Positions 27,472-36,354 of a DNA stretch of 64,000 nucleotides are shown piece by piece (position 1 is the first letter of the stretch; the number at the start of each line of letters is the position of its first letter). The notes beneath the pieces are model-generated. The model searched no databases, was not told the DNA's origin, and saw only the letters and a list, made by a program, of their open reading frames with translations. Source of the DNA: Allobacillus halotolerans (GTDB taxonomy: Bacteria; Bacillota; Bacilli; Bacillales; Alkalibacillaceae); assembly GCF_028743495.1 (NCBI RefSeq), contig NZ_CP117968.1. One strand, 5' to 3'. The translations under genes and the position numbers were made by a program.

Positions 27472-27555
27472 ATGTTAACCATTAAACAGATGAACAAAGT
27501 GAAATTTTATAGTACAACAAAAGTCCGTGACCTTGCTGGAGTCGATCGTGATTAA
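27472..27555 (+). CDS. 27-residue leader peptide before the BmrCD-type exporter
   Basis: ATG 27472 is preceded by a very strong ribosome site (AAAGGAGG) and the frame ends at TAA 27553-27555. The peptide begins MLTIKQMNKVKFYSTT and ends DLAGVDRD; it is hydrophilic with no signal or helix. It lies behind a good promoter and in front of an intrinsic terminator, followed by two ABC exporter genes. In Bacillus subtilis the homologous exporter genes bmrC-bmrD are preceded by bmrB, a leader peptide controlling them by ribosome-dependent attenuation. By position this is the counterpart, although it is shorter than BmrB and I see no certain sequence similarity. Its stop codon lies in a hairpin (27549-27575). 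Confidence 0.65.
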   Translation: MLTIKQMNKVKFYSTTKVRDLAGVDRD

Positions 27556-27575
27556 GCAATTCATATCCTTAATCA
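27549..27575 (+). promoter_or_regulatory. Hairpin over the leader peptide stop codon
   Basis: TGATTAAG (27549-27556) pairs with CTTAATCA (27568-27575); the left arm contains the stop codon. A second TGATTAA at 27631-27637 could pair with the same right arm instead, so two exclusive structures are possible upstream of the terminator. Confidence 0.5.
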
Positions 27576-27655
27576 TCTTGTAAATTCATTTTTATTATGT
27601 TGCCTAATAGATGAAAGAATATCGAATTGTTGATTAATCTTTTAATCGAATGCGC

Positions 27656-27688
27656 ATGCCGTGGGCTATATTCCCCACGGCATTTTTG
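27656..27688 (+). terminator. Attenuator terminator before the exporter genes
   Basis: ATGCCGTGGG (27656-27665) pairs with CCCACGGCAT (27674-27683) with an 8-base loop and T tail. It lies between leader peptide and exporter; no second promoter was found in the 110 bases before the exporter gene, so transcripts must pass it. Confidence 0.8.
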
Positions 27689-27797
27689 TGTCAAAAATTA
27701 GGTTGCTGAGTACACTTTTGCGCATGTTTTAAAAATCGAACACAGCAAGTCGCAATTACCTAAGTAATTAAGAAGGGGTTTAAAAGGAGGGAATCAA

Positions 27798-29549
27798 ATG
27801 ATTTCCGTATTCAAAAAATTATCATGGTATTTTAAGGAGCAATGGCTGAAATATACGTTAGCCATTTCGGCATTGATTGTTGTCAATATATTAGGTGTTA
27901 TTCCGCCTATACTCGTCGGTCGGGTCATTGATTTAATTCAATATAACCGACTCACACAGGAGGATTTCACCTATTATGTTGTTCTGTTTATCTCCATATT
28001 GGTGGTCAGTTATTTGTTATCGATCTATTGGGACTACACATTATTCGGACGGGCGATATTATTAGAGAAGAAAATGCGTTCAAAGCTAATGGACCATTTT
28101 ATGCGAATGACATCGCCTTTTTACGGACGATTTCGAACGGGAGATTTGATGGCTCGTAGTACGAATGATCTTCGGGCACTGAATATGACCGCAGGCTTCG
28201 GCATATTAACGTTAGTCGATGCAACTATTTTTATGGCACTGATTATTGGTGTCATGGCGGTTGTCATCAATTGGAAACTAACATTTGCTGCACTCATTCC
28301 CTTACCGATTATGGCACTGATCATGCAAAAGTACGGCAAAAAAATTCATGAGCGTTTTATGGACGCACAGTCGGCGTTTAGTGATTTGAATAATAATACA
28401 CTCGAATCGATTCAAGGTGTTAGGGTCATCCGAGCATTCGTGCAAGAAAACCAGGATACCGAACGGTTTAAAGAACAAGCAGAGGATGTATTTCAACGAA
28501 ACATTTTAGTTGCGAAGTTAGATGCGCTTTTTGAACCAACGATCAAAGTATTGGTCGGTCTTTCTTATACGATTGGGATTGGTTATGGAGCTTTTTTTGT
28601 CATGCAAAGTGTCATAACTATCGGCGAACTAGTCACGTTTAATATCTTTTTAGGCATGTTGATTTGGCCAATGTTCGCAGTGGGCGAACTGATCAATGTC
28701 ATGCAACGAGGAAATGCTTCTTTAGATCGTACGGGAGAGTTATTATCCCAGAAAGCGGATGTGACGGATCCTTTGAATCCAACTCAAGCTAAGCATGTAG
28801 AAAAGATTACATTTGATCATGTTTCATTTCGCTATCCGAATGCAGCCGATTTTAGCTTGAAGGATGTTTTCCTGCACATCAACCAAGGAGGAACGGTTGG
28901 TATTGTTGGGAAAACAGGTGCAGGTAAAACGACTTTGTTCCGCCAACTATTACGAGAATATCCACCATGTGATAAAGGAAGTGTCTGTATCAATGACAAT
29001 CCAATTCAAGATTATGCGTTAGAACAAACACGTCATTGGATTGGTTATGTACCCCAAGACCATATTTTATTTTCTAAAACAGTTCGAGAAAATATTTTGT
29101 TTGGAAAAGAGGATGCTACCGATGCAGAGATCTACCGAATTTTAGAGATGGCCTCGTTAAAAAAGGATATTGAAGAACTGCCGAAGGGACTCGACACACT
29201 CGTCGGAGAGAGTGGGGTAACACTATCCGGTGGCCAAAAACAACGGGTATCACTTGCGCGAGCACTTATTAAAAATCCCGAGATTTTGATTCTAGATGAC
29301 TCGTTATCGGCAGTCGACGGTCAGACTGAAGCCAAAATCATTCAACATTTGAAAGAGGAACGAAAAGGAAAAACGACATTAATTGCTGCACACCGATTAT
29401 CCGCAGTCAAACATGCCGATGAAATTATCGTGCTCAAAGACGGAAAAGTTACTGAACGTGGCTGTCATAAAGAATTAATGCACAATAATAACTGGTATTA
29501 TTCTCAATACAAAAAACAACAAATGGAAGGAGGGAATCAGGATGAATAA
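27798..29549 (+). CDS. bmrC: Heterodimeric ABC multidrug exporter subunit, BmrC/YheI type
   Basis: 583-residue half-transporter: six helices (about 15-310) and one nucleotide-binding domain with Walker A GKTGAGKTT, signature LSGGQKQR and Walker B LILDDSLSAVDG. The catalytic position after Walker B is Asp, not Glu, so this subunit carries the degenerate ATP site while keeping a standard signature. Length and partner length (583 and 671) match Bacillus YheI/YheH (BmrC/BmrD). Its end overlaps the partner gene by 8 bases. Such exporters pump out drugs such as dyes and ribosome inhibitors. Regulation by the leader peptide region upstream is likely. Confidence 0.85.
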   Translation: MISVFKKLSWYFKEQWLKYTLAISALIVVNILGVIPPILVGRVIDLIQYNRLTQEDFTYYVVLFISILVVSYLLSIYWDYTLFGRAILLEKKMRSKLMDHFMRMTSPFYGRFRTGDLMARSTNDLRALNMTAGFGILTLVDATIFMALIIGVMAVVINWKLTFAALIPLPIMALIMQKYGKKIHERFMDAQSAFSDLNNNTLESIQGVRVIRAFVQENQDTERFKEQAEDVFQRNILVAKLDALFEPTIKVLVGLSYTIGIGYGAFFVMQSVITIGELVTFNIFLGMLIWPMFAVGELINVMQRGNASLDRTGELLSQKADVTDPLNPTQAKHVEKITFDHVSFRYPNAADFSLKDVFLHINQGGTVGIVGKTGAGKTTLFRQLLREYPPCDKGSVCINDNPIQDYALEQTRHWIGYVPQDHILFSKTVRENILFGKEDATDAEIYRILEMASLKKDIEELPKGLDTLVGESGVTLSGGQKQRVSLARALIKNPEILILDDSLSAVDGQTEAKIIQHLKEERKGKTTLIAAHRLSAVKHADEIIVLKDGKVTERGCHKELMHNNNWYYSQYKKQQMEGGNQDE

Positions 29550-31557
29550 TCCCTCAACAGAAAAACGATTAGTTGAGTATGCGATGCAATTCAAGAAAAC
29601 AATTTTCATCGGCCTTTTTTGTTTGATCATAGCGGTTGCATTGGAGTTGACCGGTCCATTTATCGCCAAGAAGTTAATTGATGACCATATTGTAGCTGTT
29701 GCCAATCATTATGTGGAATCGGAAGATGAGTCGGCGATCACTTACAATGGGCTTCAATTAGAAAGACTTCATGGCGAGGGGGAAACCCAAGTTTTTACAT
29801 TGTTTCAAGATGGCCTATCGTTCTACTTTTTACATGAACGTGTGCCTTTAGATGCAAAGCTAGTTGATAGCAATAATGGACAATTTCAGTTCGAATATCA
29901 AGATCGCTTAATGCACACAACAGGTGAGAAGCTGACGCCTAATGATGTGTTTCTATTTTTTAAACGAGAAATTGAGCCGATTTTATGGCTGCTTGGCTTA
30001 TATATGGGCCTCATCCTCATTGCATCGATCTTTTTGTATTACAAAACGTACTTGCTGCAGTATGTATCGAATCGGATTGTTCAAAAAATGCGCGGTGATG
30101 CATTTGAACATATTCAACGGCTGCCGGTCTCTTATTTTGTCGATCAACCGGCGGGAACCATATTATCAAGAGTGACAAATGATACGGAAGCGATCAAAGA
30201 GTTATATGAACGGGTGTTAGAAGTATTTGCATCTGGGTTTATTTATATATCTGGCATATTTATTGCACTTTTCTTATTGAACGCAAAATTGGCGGCCATT
30301 TGTCTTGTTCTCTTGCCGATTTTATATGTTTGGATGAAGGTGTATAAGAAAGTGGGAGGAAAATACAATCGAGTCATCCGTGAAACAAACAGTCAAATCA
30401 ATGCGAATATTAATGAATCCATCCAAGGCATGCCAATCATTCAAGCCTTCAACCAGACAGAGCGAATGAAGGGTGAATTCGAGGTCTTAAATGAAAAGAA
30501 AAGAGATTTCCAAACACGGATGAACACATTTACGTCTTACTCATCATTTAACCTCGTCGACCTACTCAGAAATTTATCCTTCGTTGTGTTTATCTTGTAC
30601 TTTGGGGGTGCGTCTTTAAATGCCACAAGCATCGTAACGGCTGGTGTGTTGTATGCATTCGTCGATTATTTAACCAGATTATTCGAACCAGTGGAACAAA
30701 TCATTAGCCAGCTGCCACAATTAGAGCAAGCACGTGTTTCCGGTAGTCGGGTGTTTGAATTATTGAATGTTGAAGGGGAAGAAGTTGAAGAAAAACCTTC
30801 AGCGCGCTATGAAGGGGCCATTCAATTCGACCATGTTTCGTTTGCCTATGAAAAGGACGAATATGTGCTTAAAGATATATCGTTTAATGTAAATCCTGGA
30901 GATACTGTTGCCTTCGTGGGACATACAGGTTCAGGGAAAAGCACAATCATGAATTTATTATTCCGTTTTTACGACTCGACACATGGAGTGATTCGGATTG
31001 ATGGGAAGGATATCACCCACGGATCAAGACAAGAAACGCGGCAGCATATTGGGATTGTTCTTCAGGACCCATTCATTTTTACAGGAACGATACTTTCTAA
31101 TATTACGATGAATGATCCATCTATTTCACGAAAAGATGCGATTCAAGCGTTAAAAGCTGTCGGCGCAAATACATTTATCGAACAACTCCCACTTCAATAC
31201 GATGAACCAGTGAAGGAGAAGGGGAATGAATTTTCAACAGGTCAACGACAACTGTTATCGTTTGCCAGAGCGTTGGCGTTTGATCCAGCCATCCTCATTT
31301 TAGATGAAGCAACCGCAAACATCGATACAGAAACGGAAACAATGATCCAGAAAGCGCTGGATATCTTAAAAACAGGAAGGACAACATTGGTCATTGCGCA
31401 TCGTTTATCAACCATTCAACAAGCCGATCAAATTTTTGTTTTAAAACATGGTAAAATATTAGAAGAAGGGACACACCGAACGTTATTGAAAGAAAAAGGC
31501 GAATACTTTAAGATGTATGAAATGCAACATGGCAGGCAGCCGGAAAGTGTTTCCTAA
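29542..31557 (+). CDS. bmrD: Heterodimeric ABC multidrug exporter subunit, BmrD/YheH type
   Basis: 671-residue partner subunit. An insertion of about 100 residues between the first two helices (about 45-145) forms an extracellular domain, as known for this subunit type. The nucleotide-binding domain has Walker A GHTGSGKST and Walker B LILDEATANID with the catalytic Glu, but its signature reads FSTGQRQ instead of LSGGQ. Thus one composite site has normal Glu and normal LSGGQ across the dimer, and the other lacks both: the usual asymmetric design. It is translationally coupled to bmrC. Confidence 0.86.
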   Translation: MNNPSTEKRLVEYAMQFKKTIFIGLFCLIIAVALELTGPFIAKKLIDDHIVAVANHYVESEDESAITYNGLQLERLHGEGETQVFTLFQDGLSFYFLHERVPLDAKLVDSNNGQFQFEYQDRLMHTTGEKLTPNDVFLFFKREIEPILWLLGLYMGLILIASIFLYYKTYLLQYVSNRIVQKMRGDAFEHIQRLPVSYFVDQPAGTILSRVTNDTEAIKELYERVLEVFASGFIYISGIFIALFLLNAKLAAICLVLLPILYVWMKVYKKVGGKYNRVIRETNSQINANINESIQGMPIIQAFNQTERMKGEFEVLNEKKRDFQTRMNTFTSYSSFNLVDLLRNLSFVVFILYFGGASLNATSIVTAGVLYAFVDYLTRLFEPVEQIISQLPQLEQARVSGSRVFELLNVEGEEVEEKPSARYEGAIQFDHVSFAYEKDEYVLKDISFNVNPGDTVAFVGHTGSGKSTIMNLLFRFYDSTHGVIRIDGKDITHGSRQETRQHIGIVLQDPFIFTGTILSNITMNDPSISRKDAIQALKAVGANTFIEQLPLQYDEPVKEKGNEFSTGQRQLLSFARALAFDPAILILDEATANIDTETETMIQKALDILKTGRTTLVIAHRLSTIQQADQIFVLKHGKILEEGTHRTLLKEKGEYFKMYEMQHGRQPESVS

Positions 31558-31583
31558 GACGTTTTGCAAATGAGGGAAAAACG

Positions 31584-32531
31584 ATGAGTGACAAAGACCA
31601 AAATCATCACCAAAATCATCATAGACCAACGCAAGCGGAAGACGATCACACTTCCCAGGAAGAGAATTCAATGAATGAAAAACCTCTTCCTGAAACCGCA
31701 GATGAACAAGATTTGTATGAGGAACTTCATGAAGATGAGATTCGTGAAATCATTCATGAGCATAGAGGAAAACGAAAACAAACAGTCGATGACAGCAAGC
31801 CAAGACGCCCATTTCCGAAATGGGTTTTTTGGCTTATTGCTGTTTTTATGGTCATCAATTTGGGAGCGGCTTTACCAAGAATCTTTTCCATCCCTGCAAT
31901 CGACTTCCTGCAAACGTCCGTAACGTTACTCTTGGATGAAGAAATGCAAGCGTATAAGCAGTCTATTGCGTTAGTGGATACAGGTAATAGTAAGGGTACT
32001 GGCTTTTCCGTTCATCCGGAAGGTTATGTGATTACGAATCATCACGTCATTGAAGACCGTGAACAGTTATGGGTTTATATGAATGAAAAAGGTCCGTATG
32101 CTGCTGAAGTTTTGCATACATACGAAGAAATTGATTTAGCTGTGTTGGATTTAGAAGGAGATCAGTTTCCTTATCTTGAGGTCAATCAAGAACCAGAAGA
32201 TTTAACGAATCAACCGATTTATTTTATCGGTAATCCGCTACGGTTTAGCGGGATTGCCAATGAGGGAACTGTTATTGGAAAAACAGATGCTGTATCCATT
32301 GACGTAGAGGCTTACATGCTTGATGCGCCTGTTTATAAAGGGAATAGCGGAAGTCCTGTCATCACCGAAAATGGCCAGGTTGTCGGTGTGATTTATGCGA
32401 CAAAAGAAGATTCAGAACACGGTCGAATCGGATTAGCCATTCCTATTGAAGCCCTACTCAAACAAACAGGCGATACCATTTTACCGAAAATCAATGAACA
32501 TTCTGATGAAGAACAGTCTAATCGTGAATAA
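31584..32531 (+). CDS. Membrane-anchored trypsin-like (HtrA-type) serine protease
   Basis: 315-residue protein with an acidic, His-rich cytoplasmic N-terminus (about 1-85), one membrane helix (about 86-108) and an extracytoplasmic trypsin-like domain. The catalytic triad can be read as His in ITNHHVIED, Asp in EIDLAVLDLE and Ser in GNSGSPVI. There is no PDZ domain, unlike HtrA/DegP. It ends 38 bases before sigI and is transcribed in the same direction, so it may belong to the sigI-rsgI operon; processing of RsgI is then an attractive but unproven role. Confidence 0.8.
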   Translation: MSDKDQNHHQNHHRPTQAEDDHTSQEENSMNEKPLPETADEQDLYEELHEDEIREIIHEHRGKRKQTVDDSKPRRPFPKWVFWLIAVFMVINLGAALPRIFSIPAIDFLQTSVTLLLDEEMQAYKQSIALVDTGNSKGTGFSVHPEGYVITNHHVIEDREQLWVYMNEKGPYAAEVLHTYEEIDLAVLDLEGDQFPYLEVNQEPEDLTNQPIYFIGNPLRFSGIANEGTVIGKTDAVSIDVEAYMLDAPVYKGNSGSPVITENGQVVGVIYATKEDSEHGRIGLAIPIEALLKQTGDTILPKINEHSDEEQSNRE

Positions 32532-32569
32532 TAGTTTCGAAAACTATAGGGAGTTGGGAGTGATGAGGG

Positions 32570-33301
32570 GTGTTCAGAGGTCAAAAGAGAGATGACACAA
32601 CCCTTGAGCAACTGGTTCTCCAAGCCCAAGCTGGAGACGAACAGATTCGTCATCGCCTGATTGAAGACTATCAGCCTTTCATCGCGACCAGTGTGTCGAG
32701 AGTATGCAAAAGGTATATTGATCAAGAGCAAGACGATGAATTCAGTATTGGTTTAATTGCTTTTAACGAAGCCATTGATTCGTTCCATGAGGGGAAGGGT
32801 AGTTCTTTTTTTACCTTCGCTCGTCTGGTGATTTCAAGAAAAGTAATTGATTACATTCGTCAACAGAAGCATCATCGTCAAACCGTTCCACTTGAATATT
32901 CCGGTCAATCGAATGAAGCGTATACGGAAGAAAAAAGCGTTTCTGAACTCTCAACGAATCAATTTATCGAAAGCGAGCATGCTTGGAACCGCCAGATTGA
33001 AATTGAAGAATATAATGAGAAATTACAGGAATATAAGCTATCTTTTGCGGAATTGGTGAAATTTTCACCGAAGCATGAAGATACGAAGAAACAAGCGCAG
33101 AAAATTGCAAAGTTGATCTATGGGCAACCAGAAATTCGCCAATATGTTATGGAAAAAAAGCGGTTGCCGATCAAAAAGATTTTACCTCTCGTTGACGTCA
33201 GCAAAAAAACGATTGAGCGTAACCGAAAATACATTCTTGCTGTATTCGTATTACTCAATGAAGATTTTATGTATCTGAAAGAATATGTAAAGGAGGTGTG
33301 A
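32570..33301 (+). CDS. sigI: RNA polymerase sigma factor SigI
   Basis: 243-residue sigma-70-type factor of the SigI family. The region-2 part (about 25-105) includes DEFSIGLIAFNEAIDSFHEGKG and FFTFARLVISRKVIDYIRQ; the C-terminal part is the SigI-specific region (VDVSKKTIERNRKYILAVFVLLNEDFMYLKEYV). In Bacillus, SigI serves heat and envelope stress and is held by RsgI. The start is GTG 32570; an ATG seven bases earlier is in another frame. rsgI begins 6 bases after the stop and its ribosome site lies within the sigI end. Confidence 0.92.
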   Translation: MFRGQKRDDTTLEQLVLQAQAGDEQIRHRLIEDYQPFIATSVSRVCKRYIDQEQDDEFSIGLIAFNEAIDSFHEGKGSSFFTFARLVISRKVIDYIRQQKHHRQTVPLEYSGQSNEAYTEEKSVSELSTNQFIESEHAWNRQIEIEEYNEKLQEYKLSFAELVKFSPKHEDTKKQAQKIAKLIYGQPEIRQYVMEKKRLPIKKILPLVDVSKKTIERNRKYILAVFVLLNEDFMYLKEYVKEV

Positions 33302-33307
33302 GCAGAA

Positions 33308-34801
33308 ATGATTAAGGGTGTATTGATCGAAAAAAGGAAGTCATATGCCATTGTGTTGACTGAAGAGGGTGATTTTCAGAAAACAAAGCCTGTCAATCAT
33401 GTTGAAATTGGGGAAGAAGCAATCTTACCACCATTCAAAGAGCGCCAATCCGCTCAATCGATGATTAATAACTTATTCAAGCATCCATCCATACGCATAA
33501 GCACCGCAGTTGCACTTATTTTATTACTTATTTTTCCGATATATTCTTGGATGGGTCAACCAAACAAAGCCGAAGCTTATGTCAGCATCGATATTAACCC
33601 AAGTATCGAATTGACGGTCAATCATCATGATGAAGTCATTGATATAAAAGGCTTGAATAAAGAAGGAACTGCATTAATCAATGATCTGACATGGCAGGAT
33701 GAGTCGGTAGTGGATTTGGCTGAGACAATCATACAAAAGAGTGATCAGTTAGGTTACCTAAAAAAAGAGCATGAAGTCATGCTAGGGATCAGTTATTTGA
33801 ATGATGAAGACGAAACCGACCTGCTTGGACAGATTTCCGACAAACTAAATGACTACAACGATCATATTAAAGTGGCCATGTTTACAATACCGGAATATGT
33901 TCGTAAACAGGCACATCATAAAAATCAATCAATGAATTTAACATATGCCAGTGAAACATTGAAGACGTACTATGAAGAAGGAGAAAGCGCTGCTCCTGTT
34001 GACTTGGATGTTTCAACGGATGAAGAAAATGCTGAGCGAGAGAGTAAAGCGACAAGAAAAAGCAGAAGTTTTAGAGCTGAAGATCATGAACAAAAAGTGG
34101 AGATGTTGAAACGATTTATTAAACGTTCAAATGCCGATTCGCTGCCACCAGGATTATTGAAGAAAATAAAAGAAGACAAAGCACTTCCGCCTGGACTGCA
34201 AAAGAAACAGGACAATCAAGATAACTCATCAACAGAATCGCTTGAAGATAATGAATCAGCAGAAAAAAATGAAGCTGATCGAGATCGCCATCCATCTGAA
34301 AAAGGAGAAGATCATCCATCTAATAAAGGGGAAGGCCACCCGTCAAATAAAGGAAAAGATCATCCATCCAATAGAGGGGAAGATCACCCGTCAAATAAAG
34401 GAAAAGATCATCCATCCAGTAAAGGGGGAGATCACCCATCCAACAAAAAGAGGGAGAATGCTTCAGATCGTAAAGAAAATAATTCTCCAAATAAAGGTGG
34501 GCGTCATCCATCGGAAAAAGACGACGACCATCCTTCTAACTCAAGAGGACACGGCCCGCCTCATCTTTCGGGTGACCACCCTTCCGATAAGGGAGATGAT
34601 CACCCATCTAACAAGGGAAAAGGTCATCCGTCAAAAAAGGGAGAAAACCATCCGTCAAAAAAGGGGAAGAATAATAACCAACATACAGGGACTGATTCAT
34701 CAAAGTCAAAAGGGAACAAACCTGCTAAGCATTCAGATCATCACCCATCAAATAAGGATGATGATCACCCATCAAATCGAGGGAATCCATCCGGTAAATA
34801 A
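33308..34801 (+). CDS. rsgI: Anti-sigma-I factor RsgI with a long His/Pro/Ser/Lys-rich tail
   Basis: Membrane anti-sigma factor, 497 residues. The cytoplasmic RsgI N-terminal domain (about 1-55) binds SigI; one helix (about 62-82) follows; then the conserved extracytoplasmic domain (about 88-220) starting AYVSIDINPSIELTV. The Asn97-Pro98 bond in DINPS is the place where RsgI proteins of clostridia cleave themselves. The rest is a low-complexity tail: two LPPGL motifs near 275-295, then from about 335 some fifteen copies of an eight-residue HPSNKGxD motif. There is no recognisable carbohydrate-binding or other sensory domain. The tail's repeated DNA (about 34285-34795) is coding, unlike the 21-bp arrays. 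Confidence 0.9.
   Translation: MIKGVLIEKRKSYAIVLTEEGDFQKTKPVNHVEIGEEAILPPFKERQSAQSMINNLFKHPSIRISTAVALILLLIFPIYSWMGQPNKAEAYVSIDINPSIELTVNHHDEVIDIKGLNKEGTALINDLTWQDESVVDLAETIIQKSDQLGYLKKEHEVMLGISYLNDEDETDLLGQISDKLNDYNDHIKVAMFTIPEYVRKQAHHKNQSMNLTYASETLKTYYEEGESAAPVDLDVSTDEENAERESKATRKSRSFRAEDHEQKVEMLKRFIKRSNADSLPPGLLKKIKEDKALPPGLQKKQDNQDNSSTESLEDNESAEKNEADRDRHPSEKGEDHPSNKGEGHPSNKGKDHPSNRGEDHPSNKGKDHPSSKGGDHPSNKKRENASDRKENNSPNKGGRHPSEKDDDHPSNSRGHGPPHLSGDHPSDKGDDHPSNKGKGHPSKKGENHPSKKGKNNNQHTGTDSSKSKGNKPAKHSDHHPSNKDDDHPSNRGNPSGK
34285..34795 (+). repeat. In-frame 24-base repeats coding the RsgI tail
   Basis: Degenerate 24-base (eight-codon) tandem units coding DHPSNKGE-like motifs, most regular at 34310-34440 and less so downstream. 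Synonymous changes between copies (CATCCATC, CACCCGTC) indicate selection on the peptide, or age, rather than fresh slippage. Confidence 0.75.
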
Positions 34802-34842
34802 TGATGATTTAACAGCTCAAGCGAGGATGATCATTATAGAGC

Positions 34843-34888
34843 GCCCGTATGATTGATTGAAGAGTTTTAATCATTCGTACGGGTTTTA
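34843..34888 (+). terminator. Terminator of the sigI-rsgI operon
   Basis: CCCGTA (34844-34849) pairs with TACGGG (34878-34883), extended inward by TGATT/AATCA with one bulge, followed by TTTTAGTTT. Confidence 0.75.
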
Positions 34889-35163
34889 GTTTACCGTTAC
34901 GTTGAAATCCTTCGCTAACTGTTGGCGACTTTGCAATGCTGCGGTGTTAATTTCCTCGTCTTCTTCATTAATGTGGAATGCTTCAACATTAATTAGAGCG
35001 CCTTCATCATTAATCAGAATTATTACTCTATGCATTCAGGCGCTCTGTCTTCATAAAATATTCCTGATACTCAAAATAACGGATCAGAATTTTTTCGAAA
35101 GTTAACGGGGAAGTGAAAATATACTATAATGGTTCCATATTGCAAAAAAGAGAGGGGCGGTGA
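34889..35163. repeat. Gene-free 275 bases with 21-base periodic segment
   Basis: At 34946-35029 four consecutive 21-base units begin GTTAAT, ATTAAT, ATTAAT, ATTAAT; three end in CTTC or CTTCA plus two bases. The units otherwise differ a lot. An open frame of 67 codons across this stretch has no ribosome site and is not called. The last 60 bases hold the leader of the next operon, with GAGAGGGG before ATG 35164. Confidence 0.4.
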
Positions 35164-36354
35164 ATGTTGTTATATCATCTATGGATAAATGAATGGAAAC
35201 GACTTTGGAAGTCACCGGCTCTTTTGTTAGTTACGTTATTATTACCAGTTGCTTTATTGATCGTTGTTGGGTTCGTGGTTTATTCATCTGTTCAAGAAGA
35301 TCTTGAAGAAGTTGAAATGGTCATCATTGATGAAGATGAAACGTTTGAAACGAAGGCACTCATCAATCAACTGGCCGGCGATCAAACATTGGCAGAACAA
35401 ATTCATTTTATAGACGGTGGAACGAATCTTCAAGAACACATCCAAAATCCAAAAGAGGCAGCTGCAATTATCCAGATTCCAGAAGGTTTTACGGAACAGC
35501 TCCGCTCCGGTGAAAATGAAAATATAACGATTTATTTGAACGATCAAGTACCATTTAGTTCCCAGTTGGCTCAATTGTTTTTGGAAAGTGGACAATCTTA
35601 TATCACTTCAGCACAAGCGGGTGTCAACACGGTTCACCATTTCTATAGTAGCGACTTAGAGGGAGAAGAGCGAAGTGATGTACTCCAACAAAATACCATC
35701 CATTTTACTTTTTTGGCATTAGGAAGAAACGATCTTTTTGATATGCGTGAAGGAGCTTCAAGTGGCTTACTCAGCTGGAATCACCAAGCCGTCCTAACCG
35801 GTATATTGATTGTTTATTTTCTTACGTACATATTGTTGGCGAGTCTTTTTCAACCAAAGGAAAACCACGCCATTCAAGAGCGATTGCAATTGATTTCCGT
35901 GACCAAATCTAAACAACGATTGGCAACTTTTTTGTTTCATGTTTCGTTTAGTTGGATCTATTTATGTATGTTGATATGGATTGTATCTAGTCAGTTTGAA
36001 GCGTACTTGTCATTTAGCTGGCTGTATATCCTCCAATGGTTTAGCTTGGCGGTTATATTTGCTGGATTGTTTATGGTCACTAGTCGTTTGATCAAGGAAC
36101 GTGCAAGTATGTGGTTTGTTTTTATACTTATTTCGATTGCATTCCTTTTTGTAAATGGCTTCATTATTCCACCAGCTTATCTCCCTGAATTTTTACAAGC
36201 TACTTGGCTGATGCCTCTACGCAGCTTGTATACGGGCTTTGTATCTATTTTGGCGCATAACCAGTGGCCATGGGTCGAATGGGTTTTTATACTGGTCGGT
36301 ATTGGAATCATTCTTTTATTGAATGGGTTGCCTAGAGAGAAGGTGCAACGCTGA
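35164..36354 (+). CDS. ABC-2 type exporter permease, first subunit
   Basis: 396-residue permease: one helix near the N-terminus (about 18-42), an extracellular domain of about 170 residues, then five helices (about 208-392). This is the ABC-2 (NatB/YhgE-like) arrangement. Substrate unknown; relatives export drugs, lipopeptides or Na+. GAGAGGGGCGGTG precedes the start. It overlaps the next gene by one base (TGATG), forming an operon of two permeases and one ATPase. Confidence 0.82.
   Translation: MLLYHLWINEWKRLWKSPALLLVTLLLPVALLIVVGFVVYSSVQEDLEEVEMVIIDEDETFETKALINQLAGDQTLAEQIHFIDGGTNLQEHIQNPKEAAAIIQIPEGFTEQLRSGENENITIYLNDQVPFSSQLAQLFLESGQSYITSAQAGVNTVHHFYSSDLEGEERSDVLQQNTIHFTFLALGRNDLFDMREGASSGLLSWNHQAVLTGILIVYFLTYILLASLFQPKENHAIQERLQLISVTKSKQRLATFLFHVSFSWIYLCMLIWIVSSQFEAYLSFSWLYILQWFSLAVIFAGLFMVTSRLIKERASMWFVFILISIAFLFVNGFIIPPAYLPEFLQATWLMPLRSLYTGFVSILAHNQWPWVEWVFILVGIGIILLLNGLPREKVQR

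Noticed and set aside
34242..34856. 204-codon frame inside rsgI
   Set aside because: It is the +1 shadow of the repetitive rsgI tail; periodic codons keep it open. The rsgI frame has the conserved N-terminal domains.
34902..35105. 67-codon frame behind rsgI
   Set aside because: No ribosome site, composition follows the 21-base periodic DNA, no family resemblance.
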